Source: Elusimicrobiota bacterium (GTDB lineage: Bacteria; Elusimicrobiota; Elusimicrobia; UBA1565; UBA9628). From it: DNA of 64,000 nt. The stretch spans positions 62,001 to 126,000 of the forward strand of contig JACQAZ010000034.1 in the NCBI GenBank assembly GCA_016194705.1. The letters are read 5' to 3'. The notes below the pieces were generated by a model. The model was not told where the DNA came from. It did no database searches and saw only the letters and a program-made list of their open reading frames with translations. Each line of letters begins with the position of its first letter. The first letter of the stretch is position 1. Positions 47,743 to 55,902 of this stretch are shown here, piece after piece. The position numbers and the translations under genes were made by a program.

Positions 47743-49415
47743 TGCAGGCTGATCCTGTGGTCTGCGATGCGCAGCAGGGCTTTGCGGTGCGTGGCCGCCA
47801 CGATGGTCATCTCGCCCTTGAGGCGCGAGAGAGTGTCGACTAGCCGCTCCTCGGTGTCGGAGTCCAGGTTGGAGGTGGCCTCGTCCAGAATGATGACCTT
47901 GGGCTGCCGCAGCAGCGCCCGCGCCAGGGCCAGGCGCTGCTTCTGCCCGGCAGAGAGACCTTGTCCCTGCTCCGTGAGCCGGTAGCTCAGGCCTCCGGCG
48001 AGATCCTCGACGAAGGCGCACTCGGCCTTCGCGAGCGCGGATTCGATCTCGGCTTGGGCGGGCGCCCGCTGGAGTCCGTAGATCAGGTTCTCGCGGATGG
48101 TCCCTTCCAGCATGAAGCTTTCCGGCCCGACGTAGCCGATGAGAGGGAGCAGCTCGGGCCGGAAGGCCTCCAGCGGCAGGCTCAGGCCGCCCGGCAGCAG
48201 CGCCTCCACCTGCCCGCGTTCCGGCACGAGTCCGCCCAGCAGGACGTTGAGCAAAGTGCTCTTGCCCGAGCCCGAGGGGCCCGTGATCGCGAGCACCTGT
48301 CCCGGGTGGACGCTCAGGCTGAGGTCCTGCAGGACGGGCCTGCCGCCGTCGGGATAGGTGAATGTGACCGCGTCCAAGCGCCAGCCGACGGGTTTCGCGT
48401 CGCCGCGTCTGGGTGCTAGCACGAGCTCGCGCTTTCCGGCCGCCGCGGGCCCGTCGAAGGAGCGCTTTTCCCACCATTCGTAGAGTCGTGAGGCCTCGGG
48501 CCATGAGCTGGCGATCCCGGAGATGGTGATGTTGAGCCCGGTGACCGCGCCGAGCATGCGGACGATGAGGTAGAAGTAGGTCACCAGCAGGACCGGCGAG
48601 AGGTGCGCGTGCCGGTTGGCCGCCAAAGTCAGGACGCAGATCAGGAACATGCCGACAAACTGGGGGATCGCGTACTTGAGTCCGGTGACCTTGAAAAGGC
48701 GCAGGGCGTGGTGGCGGTAGTCGGCCAGAGATTCCCGCGTGTGGCGCTCCTCGAGGCTTTGGGTCCCGTAGATCTGGATGAGCAGCAAGTTGCGCAGGCT
48801 CATCATGAGCCGGTGGTTCGTGTATCCCAGGGCTTGAGTCTGGCCGGTCGCCGCCTCGACGATCTTTTTATCGATGCTTCGCACGGGCGCGAAGACCAGC
48901 GCCATCACCGCCAGCACCGCCATCGTGAGGACCGGCGAGATCCAAAACAGGGCCCAGAGGATCATCAGGGCGCAGGTCAGTTGGACCGTCAGTCCGTGCA
49001 CGGCGGAGACGGCCGCCATGCCGCCTCCGACGCGCGGCTCGAAGAGCGTCATCACCTCCCAAGAGCTCACCGACTCGCTATGGAAGGCCCAGCGCAGGAT
49101 GCGGGTGCGCTGCAGGAAGCGGAACTCCTCGCCGGCGGCGCCCTGGGTATAGATCACGGCCCAGTTGAGCAAGGCGCGCGCGAACCCGACGACGAGGATG
49201 AATCCCAGCACGCCGGATGTCGGCCAATTCTTCGCCCAATCGGGCAGAGCCGCCGAGCTTGGGAGCGCGATGTTGAGGCAGAGCAAGAAGGCCTGCAGGC
49301 TGAAGGCGAAGGCGAGCTCGACGGCGAAGAGGCTGATTCCCAGCGCGATGCCCGCCAGCACGAAGCCTATGACGCGGCGTCCGGTGAAGAGAAAAAGTTT
49401 CTTATACAGCGGCAT
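47739..49415 (-). CDS. ABC half-transporter, PglK-like flippase (second copy)
   Basis: A 558-residue paralogue of 35539-37233. The opening shares FAVELAFAFSLQAFLL with the first copy, and both share IQIYGTQ-LEER and the LKYA-PQ-VG block. The ATPase has Walker A GPSGSGKST, IGYVGPESFMLEGTIRENLIYGL, signature LSAGQKQRLALA, Walker B VIILDEATSNLD and ATHRKA. It is embedded among TIGR04372 transferases rather than alone, so the two copies may flip different intermediates or form a heterodimer. ATG at 49415 overlaps the previous gene by 14 bases. Confidence 0.87.
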   Translation of the reverse strand: MPLYKKLFLFTGRRVIGFVLAGIALGISLFAVELAFAFSLQAFLLCLNIALPSSAALPDWAKNWPTSGVLGFILVVGFARALLNWAVIYTQGAAGEEFRFLQRTRILRWAFHSESVSSWEVMTLFEPRVGGGMAAVSAVHGLTVQLTCALMILWALFWISPVLTMAVLAVMALVFAPVRSIDKKIVEAATGQTQALGYTNHRLMMSLRNLLLIQIYGTQSLEERHTRESLADYRHHALRLFKVTGLKYAIPQFVGMFLICVLTLAANRHAHLSPVLLVTYFYLIVRMLGAVTGLNITISGIASSWPEASRLYEWWEKRSFDGPAAAGKRELVLAPRRGDAKPVGWRLDAVTFTYPDGGRPVLQDLSLSVHPGQVLAITGPSGSGKSTLLNVLLGGLVPERGQVEALLPGGLSLPLEAFRPELLPLIGYVGPESFMLEGTIRENLIYGLQRAPAQAEIESALAKAECAFVEDLAGGLSYRLTEQGQGLSAGQKQRLALARALLRQPKVIILDEATSNLDSDTEERLVDTLSRLKGEMTIVAATHRKALLRIADHRISLQ

Positions 49416-51147
49416 CGACGCTCGCCCCCGCGGCGACCAAGAATTCGTGACGGCGCAGGAAGTCGCGGCCCAAGCGGCCCGCCGGGATCCCGTCGTGCTC
49501 CGCGAGCGCGCGGTGGTAGTCTTCATGGCGCCTCTGGTCCTCGGCCGCGTACGCGGCCCGTCCCTCGAGCCGCTCGAGCATCTCCAGGACCAGCTCCTTG
49601 ATCTCCTCCGGCGTGTTGTCCCGGACGCTGACGCCGGCGCGCTCGTACGGGCGCCGGTATTCCTGGTAGCCGAGCCCCAATGCGAAAAGCTCCGCGATGC
49701 TTAGGTGGCGCCGCTGTTCGCTGGACCAGAAGAGCTTCGTGATTCCGATGATGTTCTTGTACCACATGAGGTGGCCGACGGGGGTCCAATTGGTCAAGGC
49801 GGCGGGAACGCCGAAGGCCGGCGCGACGGCGCAGGGTCCGGAGGCCGTGCCGACGAAGAAGCGGCAATCGGCGCACAGAAAAACGTCCATCCACTCGGAC
49901 TTCAGGGGATGATGCGCGAAATCGACGACGCGCTCCATCGGAGGCAGCGGCTTCATGGAGGAGTCGCCGATGCGGACGACCCAGCCGCCCCGCTCCGTGA
50001 TCGCGCGCACCGCGTCGAGATAAGTGTCGATGTCGGCGTCGCGCACGGTGGGATGATCGAGGTCGATGCTTTTCCAGTAGCCGGGCTCGCGCACGTGCAG
50101 GCAGACAAACCAAGCGCCCGCCGGCAGTCCCAGTTCCTTGAGTAGGGCGCGGCCGCGGGCGCGGAGCTCGTCGGGAAGACGCAGCAGCGGCGGGCGACCT
50201 TCGGCTTCCCAGCGGCGCTGGACGCCGAGAGCGGCGGGGAAGAAGGACCGAGGCCGGCCGTCGAGGCCCGCCACGGCCCAGATGTCGTCCTGCAGCAGGC
50301 GCGCGTCTTGATCCGAGAGGCCGAGCGCCGCCGCGCTCTCGATGAGCTCGATCTCGGACTCCCAAAGGCCGACGAGGGTCAGCCGGCTCGCGGGGCTCCC
50401 CTTCGACGCGACGACCACGGGTTTGCCCTGCGGCCGGGGCTGAAGATGGCGCATCTTGAGGTAAAAGTCGAGACAGGCCGTGTTCCCCAGGCTCGCGAGC
50501 CAGGTGCCGCCGATGATCCTGCGGCCCAGGCGATCGAGCCCCCGGCGCTGGGCGAGGCTGCGCTGCATCTCGATGCCGGATGCCCACATCGCCTCGGATT
50601 GCGCGGTCTTGCCGGCGTAGCGCAGAGCGTGGCCCGCCAGGACGTAGTAGTCGGGCTGCTCGCAATCGAGCTCGATGGCCTTGCCGCACCAACGGCCGAC
50701 CGCCTCGAGACTCTCCGGATCGTCGAAGTTCATCAGCAGGCCCTCGGCGACCGCCGCGCAGGCGGAGGCCCTCAGCGCGGCGGGCTCCAGGCCAAGCTCG
50801 GCCGCGCGTTTGAAGTCCTCGCAGGCCTCGCGCCTGAAGCCGAGCAGGCGGCGAGCCCGGCCGCGCGCGAAATAGGCGAGGGCGCAGTCGCGCGACGCGG
50901 AGAGGGCCTTGTCGCAGCTAGCGACGGCCTCGTGAAGAAGGTCGCAGGCGAGCTGAAGCCGCCCGAACTCGGCATAAGCCAGAGCGAGGGACTCGCGGGA
51001 GGCGGCCGACGGCGCCGCGAAGTTCCCCGCGCGGGCGAGCGCTAGCCGCCCGAGAGGGCGATGGTATTTGGGCTGTGCGTAGCGCAGCACGCTCCACAGG
51101 CCGGCCGCGTCCAGCGCGGCCTTGACGGCCGTTTTCAAGCGGCTCAT
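49402..51147 (-). CDS. TIGR04372-type glycosyltransferase with TPR-like N-terminus (copy 2)
   Basis: A 581-residue paralogue. The N-terminal 170 residues show TPR-like repeats (LACDLLHEAVASCDKALSASRDCALAYFARG...). The transferase half has WFVCLHVREPGYW, VRDADIDTYLDAVRAITERGGWVVRIGDSSMKPLP, VVDFAHHPLKSEWMDVFL and CRFFVGTASGPCAVAPAFGVPAALTNW. It is more like copies 3 and 4 than copy 1 (shared IPAGRLGRDFLRRHE-like C-terminus). The start is ATG at 51147; the FkbM gene's stop overlaps it. Confidence 0.83.
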   Translation of the reverse strand: MSRLKTAVKAALDAAGLWSVLRYAQPKYHRPLGRLALARAGNFAAPSAASRESLALAYAEFGRLQLACDLLHEAVASCDKALSASRDCALAYFARGRARRLLGFRREACEDFKRAAELGLEPAALRASACAAVAEGLLMNFDDPESLEAVGRWCGKAIELDCEQPDYYVLAGHALRYAGKTAQSEAMWASGIEMQRSLAQRRGLDRLGRRIIGGTWLASLGNTACLDFYLKMRHLQPRPQGKPVVVASKGSPASRLTLVGLWESEIELIESAAALGLSDQDARLLQDDIWAVAGLDGRPRSFFPAALGVQRRWEAEGRPPLLRLPDELRARGRALLKELGLPAGAWFVCLHVREPGYWKSIDLDHPTVRDADIDTYLDAVRAITERGGWVVRIGDSSMKPLPPMERVVDFAHHPLKSEWMDVFLCADCRFFVGTASGPCAVAPAFGVPAALTNWTPVGHLMWYKNIIGITKLFWSSEQRRHLSIAELFALGLGYQEYRRPYERAGVSVRDNTPEEIKELVLEMLERLEGRAAYAAEDQRRHEDYHRALAEHDGIPAGRLGRDFLRRHEFLVAAGASVDAAV

Positions 51148-52340
51148 CTCAAGGGCCGTCCGTAAGGCGTTTGGCCGATCCGGCTTTCAAAGAGCTTCTC
51201 GGCCAGCCGGAAGAGCCCGTGCCGCCTCAAGAGAAGCTCGACCTCCGAGTAGGCCTTCGGCGGCTCGGCGGCGGGCGCGATCATACCGCGCACGAACCGC
51301 TTCACCACGCCCAGGCGCGGACCCAGGCCCGGAACCCTTTTCAAGAACTCCCGGACGCCGCCGCGACGCGCGGCGGCCGGCGGCGCGGGCGCGCCGGCGG
51401 CCGAAAAGCGGGCTACGCTCTGCGCGGCGGTGAATTTCTCGGAGAAGGTCGGCGGATAAAGGGGGACGACGCGGTCGACGCAGGCCTGGAGTTCGTCCAG
51501 GAACTCGTCGATCCCGCTGCGCTCATCGCCCGCGTTGGGGTGCTTCTTGGCGCGTCGCAGGGCCTCGAGGCCGTACTCGAGCTGATCGAAGAGGATCGAG
51601 ATGAGCGCCAGCTTGCGCAGGCGCTCGCGCAGTCGGGTCTCCCCGCCGCGCTCCAAGTGGTCGATCGAACGCAGGAAGAGCGCGTTCGAGCTGACGAGGA
51701 AGCCGTCGGCGCGCAGGCCGATGGGGCCGCGGTAGGCTGCCATGCCCTGCATCCCCTCGAAGCCCGCGAAATGAAAGCCGCGCTCCGCCAGGAACGCCGC
51801 GATGTCGCCGTAGAGCCGCTGCTTTCGGTAGAGAGGATGGAACTCGACCTCGCAGTAGACGCCGAGCACGCCCTCGAGCGCGCCTTGCGCTCCGCGCAGG
51901 ATGTCGTGCTCCGAGCCCTCCGTGTCGAGAGAAAGGAAGTCCGGGGCGGGCACGCCGGCGCCTTCCTTGCCGAGGAGGTGGTCCAGGCTCACCGCTTGAA
52001 GCTCGCGGCATTCCAGCGTGGCCGAGATCTCGTTCCAGACGTAATCGTGATCGCCGAAGATCCTGCTATAAAACGAGGCGTAGTCCGGGTTCGCCTCGTA
52101 GGTGGAGCTCGCGTAGGGATCGTAGGCGAAGCGAAAAGCAGTGGTCCGGCAGCCGTCTGCGAGGCAATAGGGCAGAACGTGCAGCTCGGACGAGAGGCCC
52201 GCGTTCTGCGCGCGGGCATGCTCCGCGCAGCCGGGATCGGCGTCGTAGAGCACGCTGACGAGGTCCCGTTCGAAGGCCGGCACGACGGGGAACGGGCGGG
52301 ATCCTGCGCGCCCTCCGACATGATGAACGCAAAGCTTCAT
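51144..52340 (-). CDS. FkbM-family methyltransferase
   Basis: A 398-residue protein. The FkbM core is seen in VSLDHLLGKEG, DFLSLDTEGSEHDILRGAQG (the DxEGxE motif) and VYCEVEFHPLYRKQRLYGDIAAFL. The N-terminal region supplies the SAM-binding strand in altered form (SVLYDADPGCAEHARAQN). The C-terminal 180 residues after the core are a helical extension rich in Ala and Arg with no recognised domain. FkbM enzymes are often sugar O-methyltransferases. ATG at 52340 overlaps the acyltransferase stop. Confidence 0.85.
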   Translation of the reverse strand: MKLCVHHVGGRAGSRPFPVVPAFERDLVSVLYDADPGCAEHARAQNAGLSSELHVLPYCLADGCRTTAFRFAYDPYASSTYEANPDYASFYSRIFGDHDYVWNEISATLECRELQAVSLDHLLGKEGAGVPAPDFLSLDTEGSEHDILRGAQGALEGVLGVYCEVEFHPLYRKQRLYGDIAAFLAERGFHFAGFEGMQGMAAYRGPIGLRADGFLVSSNALFLRSIDHLERGGETRLRERLRKLALISILFDQLEYGLEALRRAKKHPNAGDERSGIDEFLDELQACVDRVVPLYPPTFSEKFTAAQSVARFSAAGAPAPPAAARRGGVREFLKRVPGLGPRLGVVKRFVRGMIAPAAEPPKAYSEVELLLRRHGLFRLAEKLFESRIGQTPYGRPLR

Positions 52341-52990
52341 GCCGCGGCCTCCTGGGCCAGGCCTTCGCGCCCGGAGGAAGGATGGTCGATGAGACACCAG
52401 CGGTCGACCATCCGCTTGCCGAGGCCCGGGTGGAGCTCGAGCGGCGCGCCGCCGGCGTAGGCGCCGGAGGGCACGTCCCGGTCGACCGCCGCGTTGATGC
52501 CGACGACGACGTCGTCGCCAAGGACGACGCCTCCGAGCACCGAGGAACGGGCGCAGAAGACGCAATTATCGCCGGTCCTGGGCAGGGACCCGACCTCGTG
52601 CGGCGCCCAGCTCCGCACGCCGAACAGGACGCCCATCTCGATCGTGGCGCGCGCGCCGATCACGGTGCGGTGCGCGATGACGACCGCGGCGGTATGGCCG
52701 ATGAGAAGCCCCTGGCCGATCTCGGCGGAGAAGCCAATGTCGGCCGCGAACAAAACGAGGTTGAGCCACATCGCCAGGCGCGCGAGGAAGATCAGCCGGT
52801 TCTGGAAGAGCCAGTGGCTGAGGCGATAGAGGAAGGCGGACTGAAAGCCCGTCTTGAAAAGCACGGTGTCGAGCCTCAGTCGCAGCCCGGGCGCCCTGCC
52901 GGGGCTCAAGGCCAGCGCGTGGGCCGTGGTGCGGTCGAGGTCGGAGCGGACCAGACGCGCGAACTCCCGGAAGGACGAGGCGGGCTTCAC
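52337..52990 (-). CDS. Serine acetyltransferase-like (CysE-type) hexapeptide acyltransferase
   Basis: A 217-residue protein with the CysE layout: an N-terminal helical part (LVRSDLDRTTAHALAL...FLYRLSHWLF), then a beta-helix IGFSAEIGQGLLIGHTAAVVIAHRTVIGARATI with the DxxH-like region replaced by LIGHTAAVVI, and GGVVLGDDVVVGINAAVDRDVPSGAYAGG. In glycan loci such proteins usually O-acetylate sugars rather than serine. GTG at 52990 overlaps the TIGR04372 stop. Confidence 0.82.
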   Translation of the reverse strand: MKPASSFREFARLVRSDLDRTTAHALALSPGRAPGLRLRLDTVLFKTGFQSAFLYRLSHWLFQNRLIFLARLAMWLNLVLFAADIGFSAEIGQGLLIGHTAAVVIAHRTVIGARATIEMGVLFGVRSWAPHEVGSLPRTGDNCVFCARSSVLGGVVLGDDVVVGINAAVDRDVPSGAYAGGAPLELHPGLGKRMVDRWCLIDHPSSGREGLAQEAAA

Positions 52991-54633
52991 GCGCGAAGAG
53001 CCTCCCGTTCCAGAAGGGCTTCGTGCTCACGAAGGAAAGCGCGCCCGAGCCGCCCGGCGGGGAAGGCGCCTTGGGCGGTCAGGATTTGGTCGAAGCGGGT
53101 TTGGCGCCTCTGCTCGTCGGGAGAATAGGAAGCCCCGCCGCCCGTGCGCTCAATCATCTCGACGGCGAGCGCGGCGATCTGGGCCGGGGTGTTGTCCCGC
53201 AATTCGGCGCCCCGCTCCTCGTAGGGGCGGTGGAACTCCTGGACTCCGAGCCCGCGCGCGAAGGTCTCGCCGAAGCCGAGCGCCCGGCCCTCGGCGCGGG
53301 ACCAGCACAGCTTGGGGATCCACACCATGTCGCCGTACCACAGGGGCGCGCCCAAGGGCACCCAATTGGTCAGCGCCAGCGGCGTGCCGAAACACGGGGG
53401 GATGTTGGCCGGCCCGGAGGCTGTGCCGAGGTAAAAGCGGCTTTCCGCGCAAAGGAAGACGTCCATCCGCTCGGATTTTTCAGGATCGTGGGCGAAGTCG
53501 ATAACGCGCTCCATGGCGGGCAAAGGCTTCATGCCGGCGTCCCCGATGCGGACGACCCAGCCGCCCCGGTCCGTGATCGCGCGCACGGCGTCGAAGAAGG
53601 TTTCGAGCTCGCAGCTGCGCGCGTTGGGATGCTTTTCGTCGATGCGCGACCAGAAGCCCGCCTCCCGGACGTGCAGGCAGACGAACCACGCGTTCTCGGG
53701 CAAGCCGCGCTGCGCCAGCAGGGCGCGGCCGCGCGCTTTGTCCTCGGCGAAGAGGCGCAGGAGCGGCGGACGACCCTGCGCTTCCCACTCCTTTTGGACC
53801 CCGATGCCCGCGGGGACATGGCCGCGGGCCCGGCCGTCTGGAAAGGCGACGCCCCAGACCTCGTCGGTGACCAGGCGCGCGTCCTCCTTCGTGAAGCCGG
53901 CCTCGGCGGGATCCGCGACGATCTCGACGAAGGGGCGCCACAGGTCGAGAAGATAGCGGTTGGGGACCCGAAGCTCGGGCCGCAAGGGGAGTACGATCCT
54001 TGACCCGCGCCGCAGGCCGAGGGGACCCATCTTGAAATAGTAATCCAGCGCTCCCACGTGGCCGACGGAGGCCAGCCACGACTCGCCGAGGAAGCGCACG
54101 CCCCGCTCGTCGAGGCCGCGCCGCGAAGCCTGCGCTCGCCGCGCGCGCAGCCCTCTGTCGAGCATGTCCTCCATCGTCTTCCAGTCGCCGGTATAGCGAT
54201 GAAGGACGAAGGCGTTGACGCAGTAGTCCGGGTTCTCGGGGTCCAGCGCGATGGCGGCGGCGTAGTGCCGCGCGGCCTTGCGCTGAGTCGCGGGGTCGTC
54301 GAGTTCCCGCGCGAAGGCGTCGGCCAGAGTCGCGTGGACCGCCGCGGCGGCGGCGGCCGCGGCCCCCGTCAGACCCGCGTCTCGGGCCTGGGCCTTGGCG
54401 CACGCCGCTTCGGCCGCGGCCCAATCCCCCTCGTAGACGCGCATGCGGGCGACCGCGATCCAGGCCTTAGCCAGCGCGATGCGCGGCTTTGGGCCCGAGA
54501 CGGCCAAGGTCCAGAGCCTTGCTGCGGCGAGGCCGAGCATGGGACGGTGATAGACCGGCAGCAGGTACTTCGCCGCCGACCATAGCCGCGACTCTTTGAG
54601 ACGCCGCTTGATGTCTGCGCGGCGGGGACTCAC
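52987..54633 (-). CDS. TIGR04372-type glycosyltransferase (copy 3)
   Basis: A 548-residue paralogue of the 49402-51147 protein. Shared blocks are KYLLPVYHRPMLGLAAARL at the N-terminus, WFVCLHVREAGFWSRIDEKHPNARSCELETFFDAVRAITDRGGWVVRIGDAGMKPLP, VIDFAHDPEKSERMDVFL and SRFYLGTASGPANIPPCFGTPLALTNW. The N-terminal TPR-like segment includes an Ala-rich run (TGAAAAAAAAVHA). GTG at 54633 overlaps the aminotransferase stop. It probably acts in the same glycan as copies 1, 2 and 4. Confidence 0.83.
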   Translation of the reverse strand: MSPRRADIKRRLKESRLWSAAKYLLPVYHRPMLGLAAARLWTLAVSGPKPRIALAKAWIAVARMRVYEGDWAAAEAACAKAQARDAGLTGAAAAAAAAVHATLADAFARELDDPATQRKAARHYAAAIALDPENPDYCVNAFVLHRYTGDWKTMEDMLDRGLRARRAQASRRGLDERGVRFLGESWLASVGHVGALDYYFKMGPLGLRRGSRIVLPLRPELRVPNRYLLDLWRPFVEIVADPAEAGFTKEDARLVTDEVWGVAFPDGRARGHVPAGIGVQKEWEAQGRPPLLRLFAEDKARGRALLAQRGLPENAWFVCLHVREAGFWSRIDEKHPNARSCELETFFDAVRAITDRGGWVVRIGDAGMKPLPAMERVIDFAHDPEKSERMDVFLCAESRFYLGTASGPANIPPCFGTPLALTNWVPLGAPLWYGDMVWIPKLCWSRAEGRALGFGETFARGLGVQEFHRPYEERGAELRDNTPAQIAALAVEMIERTGGGASYSPDEQRRQTRFDQILTAQGAFPAGRLGRAFLREHEALLEREALRA

Positions 54634-55799
54634 GCGTTCCTCGGCAGCCTCTCTTTCCTCAAGAGCTTAGGGTCTAGGGACTTCAAGACCGCGACGGTGC
54701 GTTCGGCGGCCTCCATCGGCAAGTCCGGCCCGCTGGGAAGGAAGATGCCGTGGCGGCTGAAGAGCCACGAGTTCGGGAAATCGGTGCCTTGGCGCCCCAG
54801 ATGCCGTGACCGGTCCAGGTCGGGCAAGAACGGGCGGGCCTGGATGTTCTCCTTGGCCAGCAGGCGCACGACCTCGTCGCGGTCGTCGACGAGGACCTCG
54901 TTCCAAAGCGGCAGGTTGCCCGCAGATTCCTTGACCGGCATGAATCGCAGGAAGTCGAGGCCTTTGAGCGCTGCCTGATAGTAGTGGTAGAGCCGCAGAT
55001 GCGCCTTCTTCTTCTGCTCGAGCTTGTCGAGCTGCACGAGGCCGACCGAGGCGAGGACGTCGCTGAACTTGAGGTTGAAGCCGAAGCGCGGGTACTCGGC
55101 CTTGTAAGTGCCGACGACGCCGTGATTGCGCGCGAGCAGCAGCTCCTCGTGGAGCTTGGCGCTGCGGGTGACGACGACGCCGCCTTGGCCGGTGGTGATG
55201 AACTTGGTCACGCCCAGAGAGAAGCAGCCGAGGTCCGACTGCGCCCCGAGGAAGCCGCGGCCGTCCTGCGAGTAGAAGGCCTGCGCGGCATCCTCTATGA
55301 CGGTGAGCCCGTGCTTCTTGGCCACGCGGCGCACCTTGGCCATGTCGGCCGAGTTGCCGTTGAGGTGGACGACGATGATCGCGCGGGTCTTCTTGGTGAC
55401 GCGGCTCTCGATGGCGTCCTCGTCGATGAGCGGGTCGTCGTTGTGGACGTCGACCAGGCGCACCGAGGCGCCGGCCAGCAGGACCGAGTGCGCGGTCGCG
55501 ACGAAGGTCCGGTTGGGGACGAGCACCTCGTCGCCGGGACCGATGCCGGCGGCGGCGACCGCCATGTAAATGGCGGCGCTGCCGCTGGTGGTGCAGACGG
55601 CGTAGGGCATGCCCAGGATTTGGGCGAAGCGCCGCTCGAACTCTTCGGTTTCGCGGCCCATGCTGAGGTGGCCGGCGAGCACGGCCTTCTTGGCCATCTC
55701 GGCCTCGGCCTCGCCGACGACGGTCTTCCAGTAAGGGATAAAATCCGCGCCGGTCTTGGAACCGAGCTTGCCTGCGACGGTTTCGACGGAATTGCCCAT
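54630..55799 (-). CDS. DegT/DnrJ/EryC1 family sugar aminotransferase
   Basis: A 389-residue enzyme with GHLSMGRETEEFERRFAQ, TTSGSAAIYMAVAAAGIGPGDEVLVPNRTFVAT, LTVIEDAAQAFYS (D170) and CFSLGVTKFITTGQGGVVV with K199. It is a standard sugar aminotransferase rather than one of the divergent ones. It is the first gene of the longest operon, which continues with overlapping genes to at least 40230. The ATG at 55799 lies 10 bases after the -10 box, so this operon probably has a leaderless start. Confidence 0.87.
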   Translation of the reverse strand: MGNSVETVAGKLGSKTGADFIPYWKTVVGEAEAEMAKKAVLAGHLSMGRETEEFERRFAQILGMPYAVCTTSGSAAIYMAVAAAGIGPGDEVLVPNRTFVATAHSVLLAGASVRLVDVHNDDPLIDEDAIESRVTKKTRAIIVVHLNGNSADMAKVRRVAKKHGLTVIEDAAQAFYSQDGRGFLGAQSDLGCFSLGVTKFITTGQGGVVVTRSAKLHEELLLARNHGVVGTYKAEYPRFGFNLKFSDVLASVGLVQLDKLEQKKKAHLRLYHYYQAALKGLDFLRFMPVKESAGNLPLWNEVLVDDRDEVVRLLAKENIQARPFLPDLDRSRHLGRQGTDFPNSWLFSRHGIFLPSGPDLPMEAAERTVAVLKSLDPKLLRKERLPRNA

Positions 55800-55809
55800 G
55801 GGAAACCAG

Positions 55810-55850
55810 ATTATAGCAGTTATTTGCCGATGCGTTCTAATATTGAACGC
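55810..55850 (-). promoter_or_regulatory. Promoter of the long operon with a variant operator upstream
   Basis: Minus strand TGC-TATAAT (55818-55810) lies 10 bases before the ATG at 55799. A related palindrome, GCGTTC-aatatta-GAACGC style (GTTCA-ATATT-AGAAC, 55848-55834, extended to 55850-55832), lies upstream where a -35 would be, instead of abutting the -10. One half-site has a mismatch to TGAAC. The 103-base gap 55800-55902 contains nothing else recognisable; a short inverted repeat near 55870-55890 lacks a T-run. Confidence 0.55.
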
Positions 55851-55902
55851 AGTCAGCTGAGGCGCCGGACGCGCTTGGTCAGGCCGCCCTGAGCATTTTT
55901 CA

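Noticed and set aside
55865..55895. Short inverted repeat after the 55903 membrane-protein gene as a terminator
   Set aside because: The stem is only about five base pairs and no T-run follows on the minus strand.
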